Assembly (NCBI GenBank): GCA_023419535.1
Contig: JAEZXX010000035.1
Location: forward strand, 1 to 35,561
Reading direction: 5' to 3'
DNA from: Pseudomonadota bacterium
GTDB taxonomy: Bacteria > Pseudomonadota > Alphaproteobacteria > Rhizobiales > Rhizobiaceae
DNA: 35,561 bases
Shown: piece by piece, positions 6,724 to 13,405 of the stretch
Position numbering within the stretch: the first letter of the stretch is position 1
Layout: every line of letters begins with the position of its first letter
The notes under the pieces: model-generated
Seen by the model: the letters and a program-made list of their open reading frames with translations, nothing else
The model's database searches: none
Told to the model about the DNA's origin: nothing
Made by a program: the position numbers and the translations under genes

Positions 6724-6947
6724 TGGCGCGCGCCCCGACATTCTCTGAACAGCCTGTTGGGGCGCGTTCTCTTTCCCGCGTTGCACTCCGCTCGAAGGTC
6801 TACGCGATCTACTGCCGCGAGGATCGTCCAGACACGAGCACCATAGCCCTTGAGGTGTTCGGAGAGGACACCGAAGCCACGCGCCGCCAGGTCAACAGCC
6901 TCATCGACGAGAAGCGTCGTGAGCAGGCTCGCGAGGGAGGGCGCTGA
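6723..6947 (+). CDS. small hypothetical protein, 74 aa
   Basis: ATG 6723 shares its first base with the preceding TGA (TGATG). The middle of the protein (YAIYCREDRPDTSTIALEVFG followed by TRRQVNSLIDEKRREQ) suggests a small helical DNA-binding-like fold, but no family is recognised. Operon position is between DUF2303 and a tiny membrane peptide. Confidence 0.65.
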   Translation: MARAPTFSEQPVGARSLSRVALRSKVYAIYCREDRPDTSTIALEVFGEDTEATRRQVNSLIDEKRREQAREGGR

Positions 6948-7034
6948 ATGTCCGACCCCGTGTTCTGGCTCGTCGCCTGCATCATCGGCGCCTGGGTGAT
7001 CTTCGTGCTCTGCCAGCCGGACGACGAACTGTAG
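6948..7034 (+). CDS. tiny membrane peptide, 28 aa
   Basis: MSDPVFWLVACIIGAW... starts at ATG 6948, directly after the previous stop, with GGGAGGG seven bases upstream. One hydrophobic span at residues 5-22 is followed by an acidic end (QPDDEL). A strong ribosome-binding site and exact packing argue it is real. Function unknown. Confidence 0.6.
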   Translation: MSDPVFWLVACIIGAWVIFVLCQPDDEL

Positions 7035-7345
7035 ATGCGCACCTCCGAGCCTCTCACGGTTACGGCGACAGCTCGAGATGCGAGCTTCCCAGTATTCCAG
7101 ATCGCGCCCGCCGTCTCCTCCCGGCTGTCGCGTAGAGACGGAGGATGCCGCTACCTCCCCGGCGTCCTCCGTTTCCCTCAATTCCGATCGGTCGCCCTTG
7201 CAGGGGCTGACCTGATCGCCGGCGTGCGCAGCCTTGCAGGCGTCATCACCCTCAATGCCCTGCCACACAGGGTCTTTGCAGTCATTTCGAAGCGGTCCGT
7301 CAGCGGCTCTCTCCATGTCCCGAAACATGGAGCATCGAGCCGCCA
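7035..7345 (+). other. 311-bp stretch with weak coding potential and two foldbacks
   Basis: An open frame (MRTSEPLTVTATARDA..., ATG 7035 to 7385) begins right after the preceding TAG but has no ribosome-binding site, a poor composition after residue 25, and overlaps the next gene by 40 bp. Two inverted repeats are visible: ACGGAGGA/TCCTCCGT (about 7138-7172) and CTCCATGT/ACATGGAG (7311-7332, 6-base loop) just before the next gene. A structured RNA, a regulatory leader or an origin is as likely as a protein. Confidence 0.4.
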
Positions 7346-7741
7346 ATGTGGTCCGCAGAAATTACGGAAGTCGTCGCACGCATGAGCGCCGTCGTCGCCC
7401 GCTCTCACGTCCAGCGCATGGTCGTCCGCGAGATCGAAACGTCGGGCAGCCGCGACCGCGCCTTCGACGCGATCAGCCGCCGGTATGGCATCACGCGGTC
7501 TCAGCTGCGGCACCTCTGGGAAGGGCGCGCGAAGACCGTCGAGGCGGGGCTCTTTGCCCGCATCCGGCTCGCATACCTCGACTTCAATCAACGGCAGATC
7601 AGCAAGCTTCAAGCCGAACTGGCCCTCGAGCGGGCAATGGGAGGTGACCCTGACAACCTGGACGATCTGGAGACGGAGGCTCGCGAGCTTCTGGCGAAGG
7701 TTGAAGCTGCGCGCGCGGCCACGGTTTCGCGAGCGGGATGA
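7346..7741 (+). CDS. hypothetical protein with HTH-like segment, 131 aa
   Basis: Starts at ATG 7346 (MWSAEITEVVARMSAVV...); a second ATG at 7382 is possible. Residues 36-60 (RDRAFDAISRRYGITRSQLRHLWEG) look like a helix-turn-helix, followed by a long helix (AGLFARIRLAYLDFNQRQISKLQAELALE) that may dimerise. Related proteins beginning MW.PE(V/I)TEAV.. with the same HTH are common in Rhizobiales prophages, by memory. Probably a DNA-binding early regulator. Confidence 0.75.
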   Translation: MWSAEITEVVARMSAVVARSHVQRMVVREIETSGSRDRAFDAISRRYGITRSQLRHLWEGRAKTVEAGLFARIRLAYLDFNQRQISKLQAELALERAMGGDPDNLDDLETEARELLAKVEAARAATVSRAG

Positions 7742-7756
7742 AGAGGAAGACGACGG

Positions 7757-8131
7757 ATGAACGAGACGGCCGCCCTTCGGGATCGTATCGCCTTCCTAGA
7801 GGAAGAGAATGCTCAGCTGCGCGAGGCCATGGCGCCCGCCAGCGCTACGCCGCCTGAGTGGCGTCTGTCTCGATCGCATGCTCGCATGTTCGCCGCCCTC
7901 GCATCCCGTCAAAGCGTGAGCTTCGACGGCCTTCTGATGTGCTGTACCGGACCCACTGACGGGGAGCGCAGCATGCAGACCTTGCGCACCCAGGTTATGC
8001 GCCTTCGCAAGCGTATCCAGCCGCACGGCTACGATATCGCGATCATCTGGGGGCAGGGGTATCGCCTCGTTCGCCCCGAGGATCGTGTCGCTGATGCGTG
8101 TGTCGGCATCCTCCGCTCGGTCGGACGATAG
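7757..8131 (+). CDS. winged-helix protein (OmpR-type C-terminal domain)
   Basis: 124 aa from ATG 7757, with GAGGAAG upstream. Residues 1-22 form a short leucine-zipper-like coiled coil (LRDRIAFLEEENAQLREAM). The rest resembles the DNA-binding domain of OmpR-family response regulators without a receiver: SRSHARMFAALAS (helix 1), MQTLRTQVMRLRKRI (recognition helix) and IIWGQGYRLV (the wing hairpin, cf. GxGYxL). Such free winged-helix proteins with an N-terminal coil are common in alphaproteobacterial phages. Likely a transcription factor for phage or host promoters. Confidence 0.8.
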   Translation: MNETAALRDRIAFLEEENAQLREAMAPASATPPEWRLSRSHARMFAALASRQSVSFDGLLMCCTGPTDGERSMQTLRTQVMRLRKRIQPHGYDIAIIWGQGYRLVRPEDRVADACVGILRSVGR

Positions 8132-8148
8132 ATGCGGGCGGTGTCGCA

Positions 8149-8532
8149 ATGATCCGCATCACCTTCACCGACATGCCCCCGTCCACGAACGGCCTTCGCA
8201 GCTCGTTCGTCCAGGGCGGCAAGGTGCGGAGCACCAAGTCAAAGGCCTACGCTCTCTGGCGTGGGTACGCAGAATGGGAAATCGCTGCCCAGCGTCCCGG
8301 CAAGATTGAAGGCCCGTATCGCCTTCTCGTGGCCGCACAGCGCAATTGGCGCAGCAAGCGCGCCCGCGACATCGACAACGTCATCAAGCCTGTCAGTGAC
8401 GCTCTCGTGGCCGCTGGTGTGGTCGTCGATGACTCCTTGGCCGAATGCGTCACGGCGCAGTGGTCGGACGATCTGGGTGGGCACGCGATCGTCGCGCTCG
8501 TGCAGGTCGCAGAGCCTGAGGCGGCGGCATGA
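8149..8532 (+). CDS. rusA: RusA-like Holliday junction resolvase
   Basis: 127 aa from ATG 8149. RusA hallmarks are present: 'MPPSTNGL' near the N-terminus, RARDIDNVIKPVSDAL with D74 and D76, and GVVVDDSLAE with D94 and D95. These acidic residues coordinate Mg2+ for cleavage of four-way junctions. In phages RusA resolves recombination intermediates or debranches DNA before packaging, fitting the YqaJ/ERF pair here. The gene overlaps the next start by 4 bp (ATGA). Confidence 0.9.
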   Translation: MIRITFTDMPPSTNGLRSSFVQGGKVRSTKSKAYALWRGYAEWEIAAQRPGKIEGPYRLLVAAQRNWRSKRARDIDNVIKPVSDALVAAGVVVDDSLAECVTAQWSDDLGGHAIVALVQVAEPEAAA

Positions 8533-9428
8533 GCGCGCTTCCTTGGGTCCGCTTCTTCCCGTCTGATTGGCTCGCGGGAACGCGCGGGATGACCGCTGCG
8601 GAGATGGGCGTCTACATCAGCCTGATCTCCATGATGTACGAACGTGGCGAGCCGCTGGTCGAAGATTTCCCGCGCCTCGCACGGCTCTGCGGCGCCTCGA
8701 ATTCGCAGTTCAAGAAGACTCTCGACGGGCTCTTGGCGGACGGAAAGTTGACGCGCAAAGACGGCGGTCTGTGGAACGATCGCGTCGAAAAAGAGCAATC
8801 CTACCGCTCGGAAAAGTCAGAGGTAGGAAAGCGAGCCGCCGGACAGCGGTGGCAGAAAAGCGAACAAAATCAACGGCAGTCTGATGCGTCGGCAATGCGT
8901 TCGCAATGCGAGGGCAATGCTAACCAGAAGCCAGAAGCCAGAAATAACCCCGCCACCCCTAACGGGGTGTCCACCCCCAAGGGCAATCGGGGCTCTCGGC
9001 TCGGAGATTTTCTCCCCGATCTCGGCCTCGCGATTTCGATGGGTCTCTCGCCGGAGAAGGCTCGCTTCGAGAGCGAAAAGTTCATCGACCACTTCCGATC
9101 GGCGCCCGGCCAAAAGGGCGTGAAGCTCGATTGGCCTGCGGCATGGCGGAATTGGATCCGCCGCCAGTTGGAAAACCCCTCCCGTTCACAGGGTCATCGT
9201 CATGAGCAACGTCACTCGCATTCCCAGAAACACGGACTTGCAAGCGCACTGGAACGAGCGGGATCTCGGAGAGAGCTTCGAGATGATCCGCAGCCGGATC
9301 GTGAAGGACAGCTATGGTCTACCGATGGCCTTCAAGACCGGGATGGCCCCTACGGACGAGGAGCGCCGGGCGGGTCTGGAGGCGGCAGCGTCCACACGCT
9401 TCGCTTGGCAGACCGTCGCTACGGTTAA
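8529..9428 (+). CDS. DUF1376 replication-initiation-like protein
   Basis: 299 aa from ATG 8529. Residues 4-95 match the DUF1376 winged-helix domain: LPWVRFFPSDWLAGTRGMTAAEMGVYISLI, MMYERGEPL, then FKKTLDGLLADGKL and WNDRVEKE. A low-complexity Gln/Ser/Asn linker (about 100-150) leads to a second region with FIDHFRSAPGQKGVKLDWPAAWRNWI. DUF1376 proteins resemble phage replication initiators/primosome components. The last 75 codons overlap the next gene in another frame and are Arg/Gly/Ser-rich, so the true functional end may be near residue 225, but no earlier stop exists in frame. Confidence 0.8.
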   Translation: MSALPWVRFFPSDWLAGTRGMTAAEMGVYISLISMMYERGEPLVEDFPRLARLCGASNSQFKKTLDGLLADGKLTRKDGGLWNDRVEKEQSYRSEKSEVGKRAAGQRWQKSEQNQRQSDASAMRSQCEGNANQKPEARNNPATPNGVSTPKGNRGSRLGDFLPDLGLAISMGLSPEKARFESEKFIDHFRSAPGQKGVKLDWPAAWRNWIRRQLENPSRSQGHRHEQRHSHSQKHGLASALERAGSRRELRDDPQPDREGQLWSTDGLQDRDGPYGRGAPGGSGGGSVHTLRLADRRYG

Positions 9429-9798
9429 GGACCACAAGACGGCTGTTCGCCTCCTGGGCGGTGGTCTGAAGCTTTCCGCCGGAACCGACTTCGAGGGAGT
9501 CGCTGAGGCTTACCTGTTCGTCCTCGACGGCGTGAAAGCGAAGGCTCTTCAGACGGCGGTGTTCAACCTGCTGAAGGGCAAGGCGCCGGAGCGGTTCTCG
9601 AAGACGTTCATGCCGGCTGCCCCCGAACTGCTGAGCTACTGCGAAGAGCTGGAGCGCGACGCCATCGCCCTCGTCGACAGCACCGAACAGCTTCTCAGGC
9701 TCCCCGAGGAGAAGTTCGAAGAGCCCATGTCCGAGGAGCACTGCGCCCGGATGCGCGAGAAGATCCAGGCGCTCGCCAGCAACCTGAGGAGCGCGTGA
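9202..9798 (+). CDS. putative replication accessory / helicase-loader-like protein, 198 aa
   Basis: Frame from ATG 9202 (MSNVTRIPRNTDLQAHWNER...). Later residues (VFNLLKGKAPERFSKTFMPAAPELLSYCEEL, about 117-147) resemble the 'narrow helical domain followed by FxPxxxEL' seen in phage helicase-loader-like proteins, which often follow DUF1376 genes. This is a pattern-based guess. The first 75 codons overlap the previous gene out of frame, which is unusual; the ribosome-binding site is weak (CAGGG). The downstream two thirds is certainly coding. Confidence 0.7.
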   Translation: MSNVTRIPRNTDLQAHWNERDLGESFEMIRSRIVKDSYGLPMAFKTGMAPTDEERRAGLEAAASTRFAWQTVATVKDHKTAVRLLGGGLKLSAGTDFEGVAEAYLFVLDGVKAKALQTAVFNLLKGKAPERFSKTFMPAAPELLSYCEELERDAIALVDSTEQLLRLPEEKFEEPMSEEHCARMREKIQALASNLRSA

Positions 9799-10022
9799 TG
9801 GATACGAAATTCACCTACGGCCACGAGCTTCGTTGGGCGAGAGACTTCAGCGGCTGCATGACCGTATCAGTGCGAGGCCTTCGTTCTCCAGAGGAGGCGA
9901 AAGCGAAGGCGCTTGAGGTGGCGGCTGAGTTTGGCTGGAAGCCCGCCCGCTGGTGGGAGATTCACCGCCTTCTCAGTGTGGACGATCATACCGAAGTCAC
10001 AGATTTTGAGCGGAGGCCGTGA
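9798..10022 (+). CDS. small hypothetical protein, 74 aa
   Basis: ATG 9798 overlaps the preceding TGA (TGATG). Sequence MDTKFTYGHELRWARDFSGC... contains a plausible alpha/beta unit: VSVRGLRSPEEAKAKALEVAAEFGWKPARWWEI. No family recognised. Its TGA overlaps an ATG at 10022. Confidence 0.65.
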   Translation: MDTKFTYGHELRWARDFSGCMTVSVRGLRSPEEAKAKALEVAAEFGWKPARWWEIHRLLSVDDHTEVTDFERRP

Positions 10023-10287
10023 TGGACGGCGGCTTCTACCCACCCCGCATCCTCTACACGATGCGACAGCCCCGCTCCGATGTCCTCCTGCCGAGTGCAC
10101 GAAGGAATGGGCTCGCAAGCAGGTGAGGGCCGGCGCCTATCCGCGCGGGTCCATTTGGTACCCCGGATGCTGCGAAGGCGCCGGAGCGCGCCCTGAGATC
10201 GGAGACCTCTTTGGCCCCGATCCATCCTGGCAGCCGGCTCGTCCGCTGCACGTCGTCTCTCCCGATCATCTCCCAGAACAGAGGTAA
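10022..10287 (+). pseudogene. possible frameshifted gene or two tiny overlapping genes
   Basis: From ATG 10022 a 34-aa frame (MDGGFYPPRILYTMRQ...) stops at TGA 10126. In another frame, codons from about 10065 to TAA 10287 look coding (CPPAECTKEWARKQ..., then ...AYPRGSIWYPGCCEGAGARPE) but have no ATG; the first start there is GTG 10123, overlapping the 34-aa stop as GTGA. Either a single gene has lost its frame, a programmed shift occurs, or two small coupled genes exist. The Cys pattern hints at a zinc site. Function unknown. Confidence 0.45.
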
Positions 10288-10291
10288 GGCG

Positions 10292-10894
10292 ATGCACGCC
10301 TTTGAAGATATCCCACCCGCCGCTCTCAGAAAGGCCCCGCGCATCTGGGTCAACACCGAGGGCGGCTTTGGCCGCCGGATCATCGATCCGCGCTGGGTCA
10401 CCATGTTTCGAAACAAGGACGAGGCCGCCAAGGAGCGTGATCTGCGCCGGGCTGAGGATGCAGAACAGCGCCGGCAGCGGGCTGCAGCGCTCGCTCTGGT
10501 TGCTCGAAAGGACCGCGACAAGGTTCAAGCCGAACTGCGAAGGCTCGGGCGCGAGGCGATCGAAGAGGCCAAGAGGTTCCGCTGGGAGGCTGTTGCGGCT
10601 CGGTGGGCGGAGACCGGTCCTCTCTCATCCGGACGGGCTGTCATCGAGGCTGTCGCTCAGGCGCATGGAGTGACGGTGGGGGCCATCACTGGAAAATCCA
10701 GGGTGAAGCACATCGTCATTGCCCGCCAGCATGCGGTCTATGAAATCCGCCGCCAGCGCAGAATCTCATACCCGCAGATCGCCAAGCTGATCGGGCTGAA
10801 GGATCACACGACGTGTCTCCATGCTGTTGAGGCTTGGCCGAAGAAGGCTGCGGCGCTTGGCATCCAGTGCGAGCCAATCGGAGAGGCGCGCTGA
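10292..10894 (+). CDS. DnaA domain IV-containing phage protein
   Basis: 200 aa from ATG 10292 (AGGTAAGGCG upstream). A charged coiled-coil-like region (about 45-110) leads to a C-terminal DnaA-type DNA-binding domain: VIEAVAQAHGVTVGAITGKSR, VKHIVIARQHAVYEIRRQRRISYPQIAKLIGLKDHTTCLHAVEAW. The KDHTTCLHA motif corresponds to the DnaA signature 'RDHTTVLHA' that reads DnaA boxes. There is no AAA+ ATPase domain. It may bind DnaA-box-like sites in the phage origin or regulate promoters; such truncated DnaA-C proteins are frequent in alphaproteobacterial phages. Confidence 0.85.
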   Translation: MHAFEDIPPAALRKAPRIWVNTEGGFGRRIIDPRWVTMFRNKDEAAKERDLRRAEDAEQRRQRAAALALVARKDRDKVQAELRRLGREAIEEAKRFRWEAVAARWAETGPLSSGRAVIEAVAQAHGVTVGAITGKSRVKHIVIARQHAVYEIRRQRRISYPQIAKLIGLKDHTTCLHAVEAWPKKAAALGIQCEPIGEAR

Positions 10895-11196
10895 TGGGCC
10901 GTATCCTCCGATATTCAGACGTAGAGCGCGACATCATCCAGAGCCTCGGGCGCCGGGGCCGATGTGCCGCTGAGGTCCTTGCTGCTCTGCACGCTGCTGG
11001 GCTCGGTCTGACCCGCAACGCGAAGACGATCAGCACCTCGGAGATCTACCGAGAGGCCCGCGAGGACCATGCTCGCCTCAAGAGCGAGGCCGGCATCGAA
11101 GCGCGATCCAACGTCTACCAATGGCGCCATCCGGAAGGCGCGATCATCAACCTGCCCAAGGTGAAGGGCTACGTGGGGGAGCAAGCGCATGGGTGA
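10894..11196 (+). CDS. hypothetical protein, 100 aa
   Basis: ATG 10894 (MGRILRYSDVERDIIQSLG...) shares a base with the previous TGA. Residues 8-40 suggest a winged-helix-like N-terminal part (DVERDIIQSLGRRGRCAAEVLAALHAAG), followed by a charged helix and a beta-rich end. No family recognised. Confidence 0.65.
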   Translation: MGRILRYSDVERDIIQSLGRRGRCAAEVLAALHAAGLGLTRNAKTISTSEIYREAREDHARLKSEAGIEARSNVYQWRHPEGAIINLPKVKGYVGEQAHG

Positions 11197-11434
11197 GGTG
11201 AAGCTGACGCGCTGGCAGCGCACAGCACTGTCTAGCCTCGATGGGCTGCATGAGAAGTTTCCGAACAACACCTACGGCTTCAACCCTCCGACGCCTCGTC
11301 TAGCGGCCGTTTGGCGGCGCATGGAGCCTATGGGGTTTGTCGCCATCGCCCGTCTATCATCGTGGCACTTCCGGTATTCGATCACCGACGCTGGGCGCGC
11401 TGCGTACCGTGGGGAGTCCTCTCATGGCGCATGA
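11189..11434 (+). CDS. small winged-helix-like protein, 81 aa
   Basis: ATG 11189 overlaps the previous gene by 8 bp. The order helix (LTRWQRTALSSLDGLHEKF), helix (PPTPRLAAVWRRMEPMGFVAI) and hairpin (SWHFRYSITDAGRAAYRG) resembles a PadR/MarR-like minimal winged helix in which 'ITDAGRAAY' is the typical last strand and helix. Probably a small DNA-binding protein; no named family. Confidence 0.65.
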   Translation: MGEVKLTRWQRTALSSLDGLHEKFPNNTYGFNPPTPRLAAVWRRMEPMGFVAIARLSSWHFRYSITDAGRAAYRGESSHGA

Positions 11435-11774
11435 CACCGAAAAGCTGAGAGAGCTGCTGGAGCGGGTGGAGGCTGCGAGCGGGCCCAGCCGGGCGATCGA
11501 CTACGCCGTTGGTGACGCGATCGACCCAAAGGAATGGCGGCTGTGCCCGTCGTATTCTGCCTCCCTAGACGCTTCCATAGCCCTCGTAGAGCGTCTGATT
11601 CCTGACCATGAGCTGTTCTTGGCGCGAGAGGGCCGCTCATGGTGGGCAGTAATGGGCGACGACCAGACTACCCCGGACGGCTCATTATGGTCGCCAACCG
11701 CGCCCCTTGCGATCCTCTCGGCTCTGTTGCGCGCTCTCATCTCCCAAGCAGAAGGAGAGGCGCAGCATGGCTGA
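11424..11774 (+). CDS. ead/Ea22-like hypothetical protein, 116 aa
   Basis: Starts MAHDTEKLRELLERVEAASGPSR at ATG 11424, an opening repeated in many alphaproteobacterial phage early proteins, with later segments SYSASLDASIALVERLIP and a C-terminal hydrophobic helix PLAILSALLRALISQAEG. Function of this group is unknown. Overlaps both neighbours by 8-11 bp. Confidence 0.7.
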   Translation: MAHDTEKLRELLERVEAASGPSRAIDYAVGDAIDPKEWRLCPSYSASLDASIALVERLIPDHELFLAREGRSWWAVMGDDQTTPDGSLWSPTAPLAILSALLRALISQAEGEAQHG

Positions 11775-11943
11775 GAACGTGCAGATCCCAGCTGTGCCAA
11801 GCTTCCGAACACTATCGCGAATGCGCGAGGCCTTGGCCTGGAGCGATGATCCGTCCGGCCCAAAGGGCATGCGGGCAGCCTACGACGCTATCGTTGCCGA
11901 AGCCACCCGCCCCAACACACAGACGGAGCAGGAGAGGCCATGA
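11767..11943 (+). CDS. small hypothetical protein, 58 aa
   Basis: ATG 11767 overlaps the previous gene by 8 bp, with GAAGGAGAGG upstream. Peptide MAENVQIPAVPSFRTLSRMR... is soluble, with one helix around MREALAWSDDPSG. No family recognised; kept for its ribosome-binding site and packing. Confidence 0.6.
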   Translation: MAENVQIPAVPSFRTLSRMREALAWSDDPSGPKGMRAAYDAIVAEATRPNTQTEQERP

Positions 11944-12089
11944 AGCCATCACGCGCTCTCTACGTCGCTCTCGGGGCCGCCATCGTCGGTGCATCAAACG
12001 GTGACTTTCCTGGCGACGGGGCTTTCTCACTCTTCGCTGCCATCATCCTGTGCATCGGCGCGATCGTGTTCGATTGGAACAACGCATGA
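11940..12089 (+). CDS. small two-segment membrane protein, 49 aa
   Basis: ATG 11940 (MKPSRALYVALGAAIVG...) overlaps the previous TGA (ATGA) and follows GGAGAGG. Hydrophobic stretches at about residues 6-19 and 28-44 suggest one or two membrane passes. Ends with TGA overlapping the next ATG. Function unknown. Confidence 0.65.
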   Translation: MKPSRALYVALGAAIVGASNGDFPGDGAFSLFAAIILCIGAIVFDWNNA

Positions 12090-12688
12090 ACCACCTCGAA
12101 GCCTACCAAGAGCACAAGGCCAAGCGCGGGCGCCCCCGGAAGGCCGGGCCGCGCTACGAGTGCGGCAAGCGCGTGCCGGAACTCAGCGAGAAGGAGAAGC
12201 AGGCGAACATGGCAACGGCATCGGCGGCTCGGATGCGTCACAACGGGCTGAAGAAGCACCAGGACGCGCAATCGCCGTTCTACGGCTACGCTCTAGGCCG
12301 GCTACACCTGAAGGGCCTCCTGCACCCCGTAGAGGGCGAAAGCGCACGTCTCGTCCAGGCGGGCGACACGATGGGTGAGGAGTACGACCGCTGGTATCGT
12401 CTTGTCGGCATCCCCAGCCCCAACCCGCAGGCCATGGACATGCGCCGGGTGAGGGGCTTCGGCGGGGATCCATCCGTGGACGACGCCAAGAAGGCTGCGA
12501 ACCGCATGATGGCGATTGAGCAGGTTCTTGGCTCGGTGGATCGTGACGGAAAGCCGGTCATGTCGCTCTGCAAGCGGATCATTCTGCGGGACGAGGACGC
12601 CTCGCAGTGGACGCCTTCGATGATCGGATTGCTGAAGAAGGGGCTGCGGGCGCTGGCCGATCATTACGGCCTCGAAAAGATCGCTTGA
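12086..12688 (+). CDS. last early gene, possible late-gene regulator, 200 aa
   Basis: ATG 12086 overlaps the previous stop (ATGA). The N-terminus carries AKRGRPRKAGPRYECGKRV, an AT-hook-like GRP core in a basic context, suggesting nucleic-acid binding. A central region (AGDTMGEEYDRWYRLVGIPSPNP) and a C-terminal helical part (MIGLLKKGLRALADHYGL) follow. Its place at the end of the early operon, just before the terminator and late region, is where Q-like antiterminators or late activators are found; that role is inference. No family recognised. Confidence 0.75.
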   Translation: MNHLEAYQEHKAKRGRPRKAGPRYECGKRVPELSEKEKQANMATASAARMRHNGLKKHQDAQSPFYGYALGRLHLKGLLHPVEGESARLVQAGDTMGEEYDRWYRLVGIPSPNPQAMDMRRVRGFGGDPSVDDAKKAANRMMAIEQVLGSVDRDGKPVMSLCKRIILRDEDASQWTPSMIGLLKKGLRALADHYGLEKIA

Positions 12689-12722
12689 CAATTCCTTCGG
12701 AATTTCGGAAGAGGGATTTGTA

Positions 12723-12756
12723 GGGACGGAATTGCGCCAGCAGCTTCGTCCCTTTT
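12723..12756 (+). terminator. intrinsic terminator of the early operon
   Basis: GGGACG(G)AA pairs with TTCGTCCC (12745-12752) with one bulge, followed by TTTT at 12753-12756. A smaller AATTCC-TTC-GGAATT hairpin lies just after the stop codon (12690-12704). Confidence 0.55.
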
Positions 12757-12908
12757 CGATTCGCGCCACATGGCGCAACGAGGTGCAGAGTTCCGCTCTC
12801 GCACATAGCCCGTAAGATGCCGACGCTCCGGTGTCGGTTATCAAGGACGAAGGTCCGCCGGATAACGCAGGGGCTCCGGCCCCTCGCTCCGTCTAAAGGG
12901 CACAGGCA

Positions 12909-12981
12909 TCAGACCCCGCTCTGAACCGAAGTCGGTGGCATGCCCACCAGTGCCTACGGGATAGGGCAGAGCGGGGTTTGA
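12909..12981 (+). ncRNA. candidate structured RNA with a 15-bp closing stem
   Basis: TCAGACCCCGCTCTG (12909-12923) pairs with CAGAGCGGGGTTTGA (12967-12981), 15 bp with one G-U. Inside are GGTGG-CATGC-CCACC (12934-12948) and CCTA-CGGGA-TAGG (12953-12965), so the whole can fold as a multi-branched RNA. No protein frame is convincing here. No known RNA family recognised. Confidence 0.5.
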
Positions 12982-13006
12982 CAGACATCGGACCGGTTGG
13001 TCATTC
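12978..13006 (+). promoter_or_regulatory. possible promoter upstream of the tRNA and late region
   Basis: TTGACA (12978-12983) then 17 bp and TCATTC (13001-13006). The -35 is perfect but the -10 is weak, as expected for an activator-dependent promoter. It starts inside the foldback above. Confidence 0.35.
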
Positions 13007-13024
13007 CGGATTCCTACCAAGATG

Positions 13025-13073
13025 GCCGCGCTCTTGGCCGATGAAAGCGCGGCAGAGATAGCGCCTAGGCGCT
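13025..13073. repeat. hairpin and 14-bp perfect palindrome before the tRNA
   Basis: GCCGCGCT (13025-13032) pairs with AGCGCGGC (13046-13053) across 13 bases, and AGCGCCTAGGCGCT at 13060-13073 is a perfect palindrome ending eight bases before the tRNA. Could be a processing signal, a terminator without T-run or a protein-binding site. Confidence 0.5.
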
Positions 13074-13081
13074 GACGGATT

Positions 13082-13157
13082 GCGCTCGTAGCTCAATGGA
13101 TAGAGCGAAGAGTTTCTACCTCTAGGGTTGTAGGTTCGAGTCCTTCCGAGCGCGCCA
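13082..13157 (+). tRNA. tRNA-Arg (anticodon TCT)
   Basis: A 76-base cloverleaf. The acceptor stem GCGCTCG/CGAGCGC is perfect, D-stem GCTC/GAGC, anticodon loop TTTCTAC with TCT at 34-36, T-loop TTCGAGT, discriminator G and an encoded CCA (13155-13157). The anticodon stem has an A-A at 27:43 and the T-stem a T-T at 50:64, so it is slightly degenerate. It resembles bacterial tRNA-Arg(UCU), which reads AGA/AGG, rare codons in this GC-rich genome. The final A of CCA is also the A of the next gene's ATG. Confidence 0.88.
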
Positions 13158-13405
13158 TGCACACGACTGATCCTGTAGAGCTGATGATTGCGGATGGCCT
13201 TCGATCAAGGGGTATCCGGTTCACCCACGAGAGCGAGAACAAGGCGCAGGGTCTGGATTTCTATCTGCCCGACCTCGACCTCCTCATCGAGGTAAAGCAG
13301 TATTCGTCGGACAGGACGGGGCGACAGATTGCAGGCCGCGAGAACGTTGTTTTGGTCCAAGGGAAGCCTGCTGCCAGGGCTTTCCTCAAGCTGATAGGCG
13401 CGTAA
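13157..13405 (+). CDS. small PD-(D/E)XK nuclease-like protein, 82 aa
   Basis: ATG 13157 uses the last base of the tRNA CCA. The protein has the layout of a minimal restriction-endonuclease-like core: helix (DPVELMIADGLRSRG), RFTHES strand, LDFYLPDLDLLIEVKQ with D34, E45 and K47 in D-x10-E-x-K spacing, then a 'ENVVLVQGK' strand. This is similar to Vsr/VRR-type or Holliday-resolvase-like phage nucleases in outline. No Shine-Dalgarno exists other than within the tRNA, so translation needs tRNA processing upstream or starts unconventionally. Family not certain. Confidence 0.65.
   Translation: MHTTDPVELMIADGLRSRGIRFTHESENKAQGLDFYLPDLDLLIEVKQYSSDRTGRQIAGRENVVLVQGKPAARAFLKLIGA

Noticed and set aside
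5920..6786. 288-aa minus-strand open frame
   Set aside because: Exact antisense of DUF2303; composition (Val/Asp/Arg-rich) is what high-GC shadow frames give, and it has no start signal.
12684..12712. TTGACA near the end of the last early gene as a promoter
   Set aside because: No acceptable -10 follows at 16-18 bp, and the downstream bases fold into a hairpin and then a terminator.
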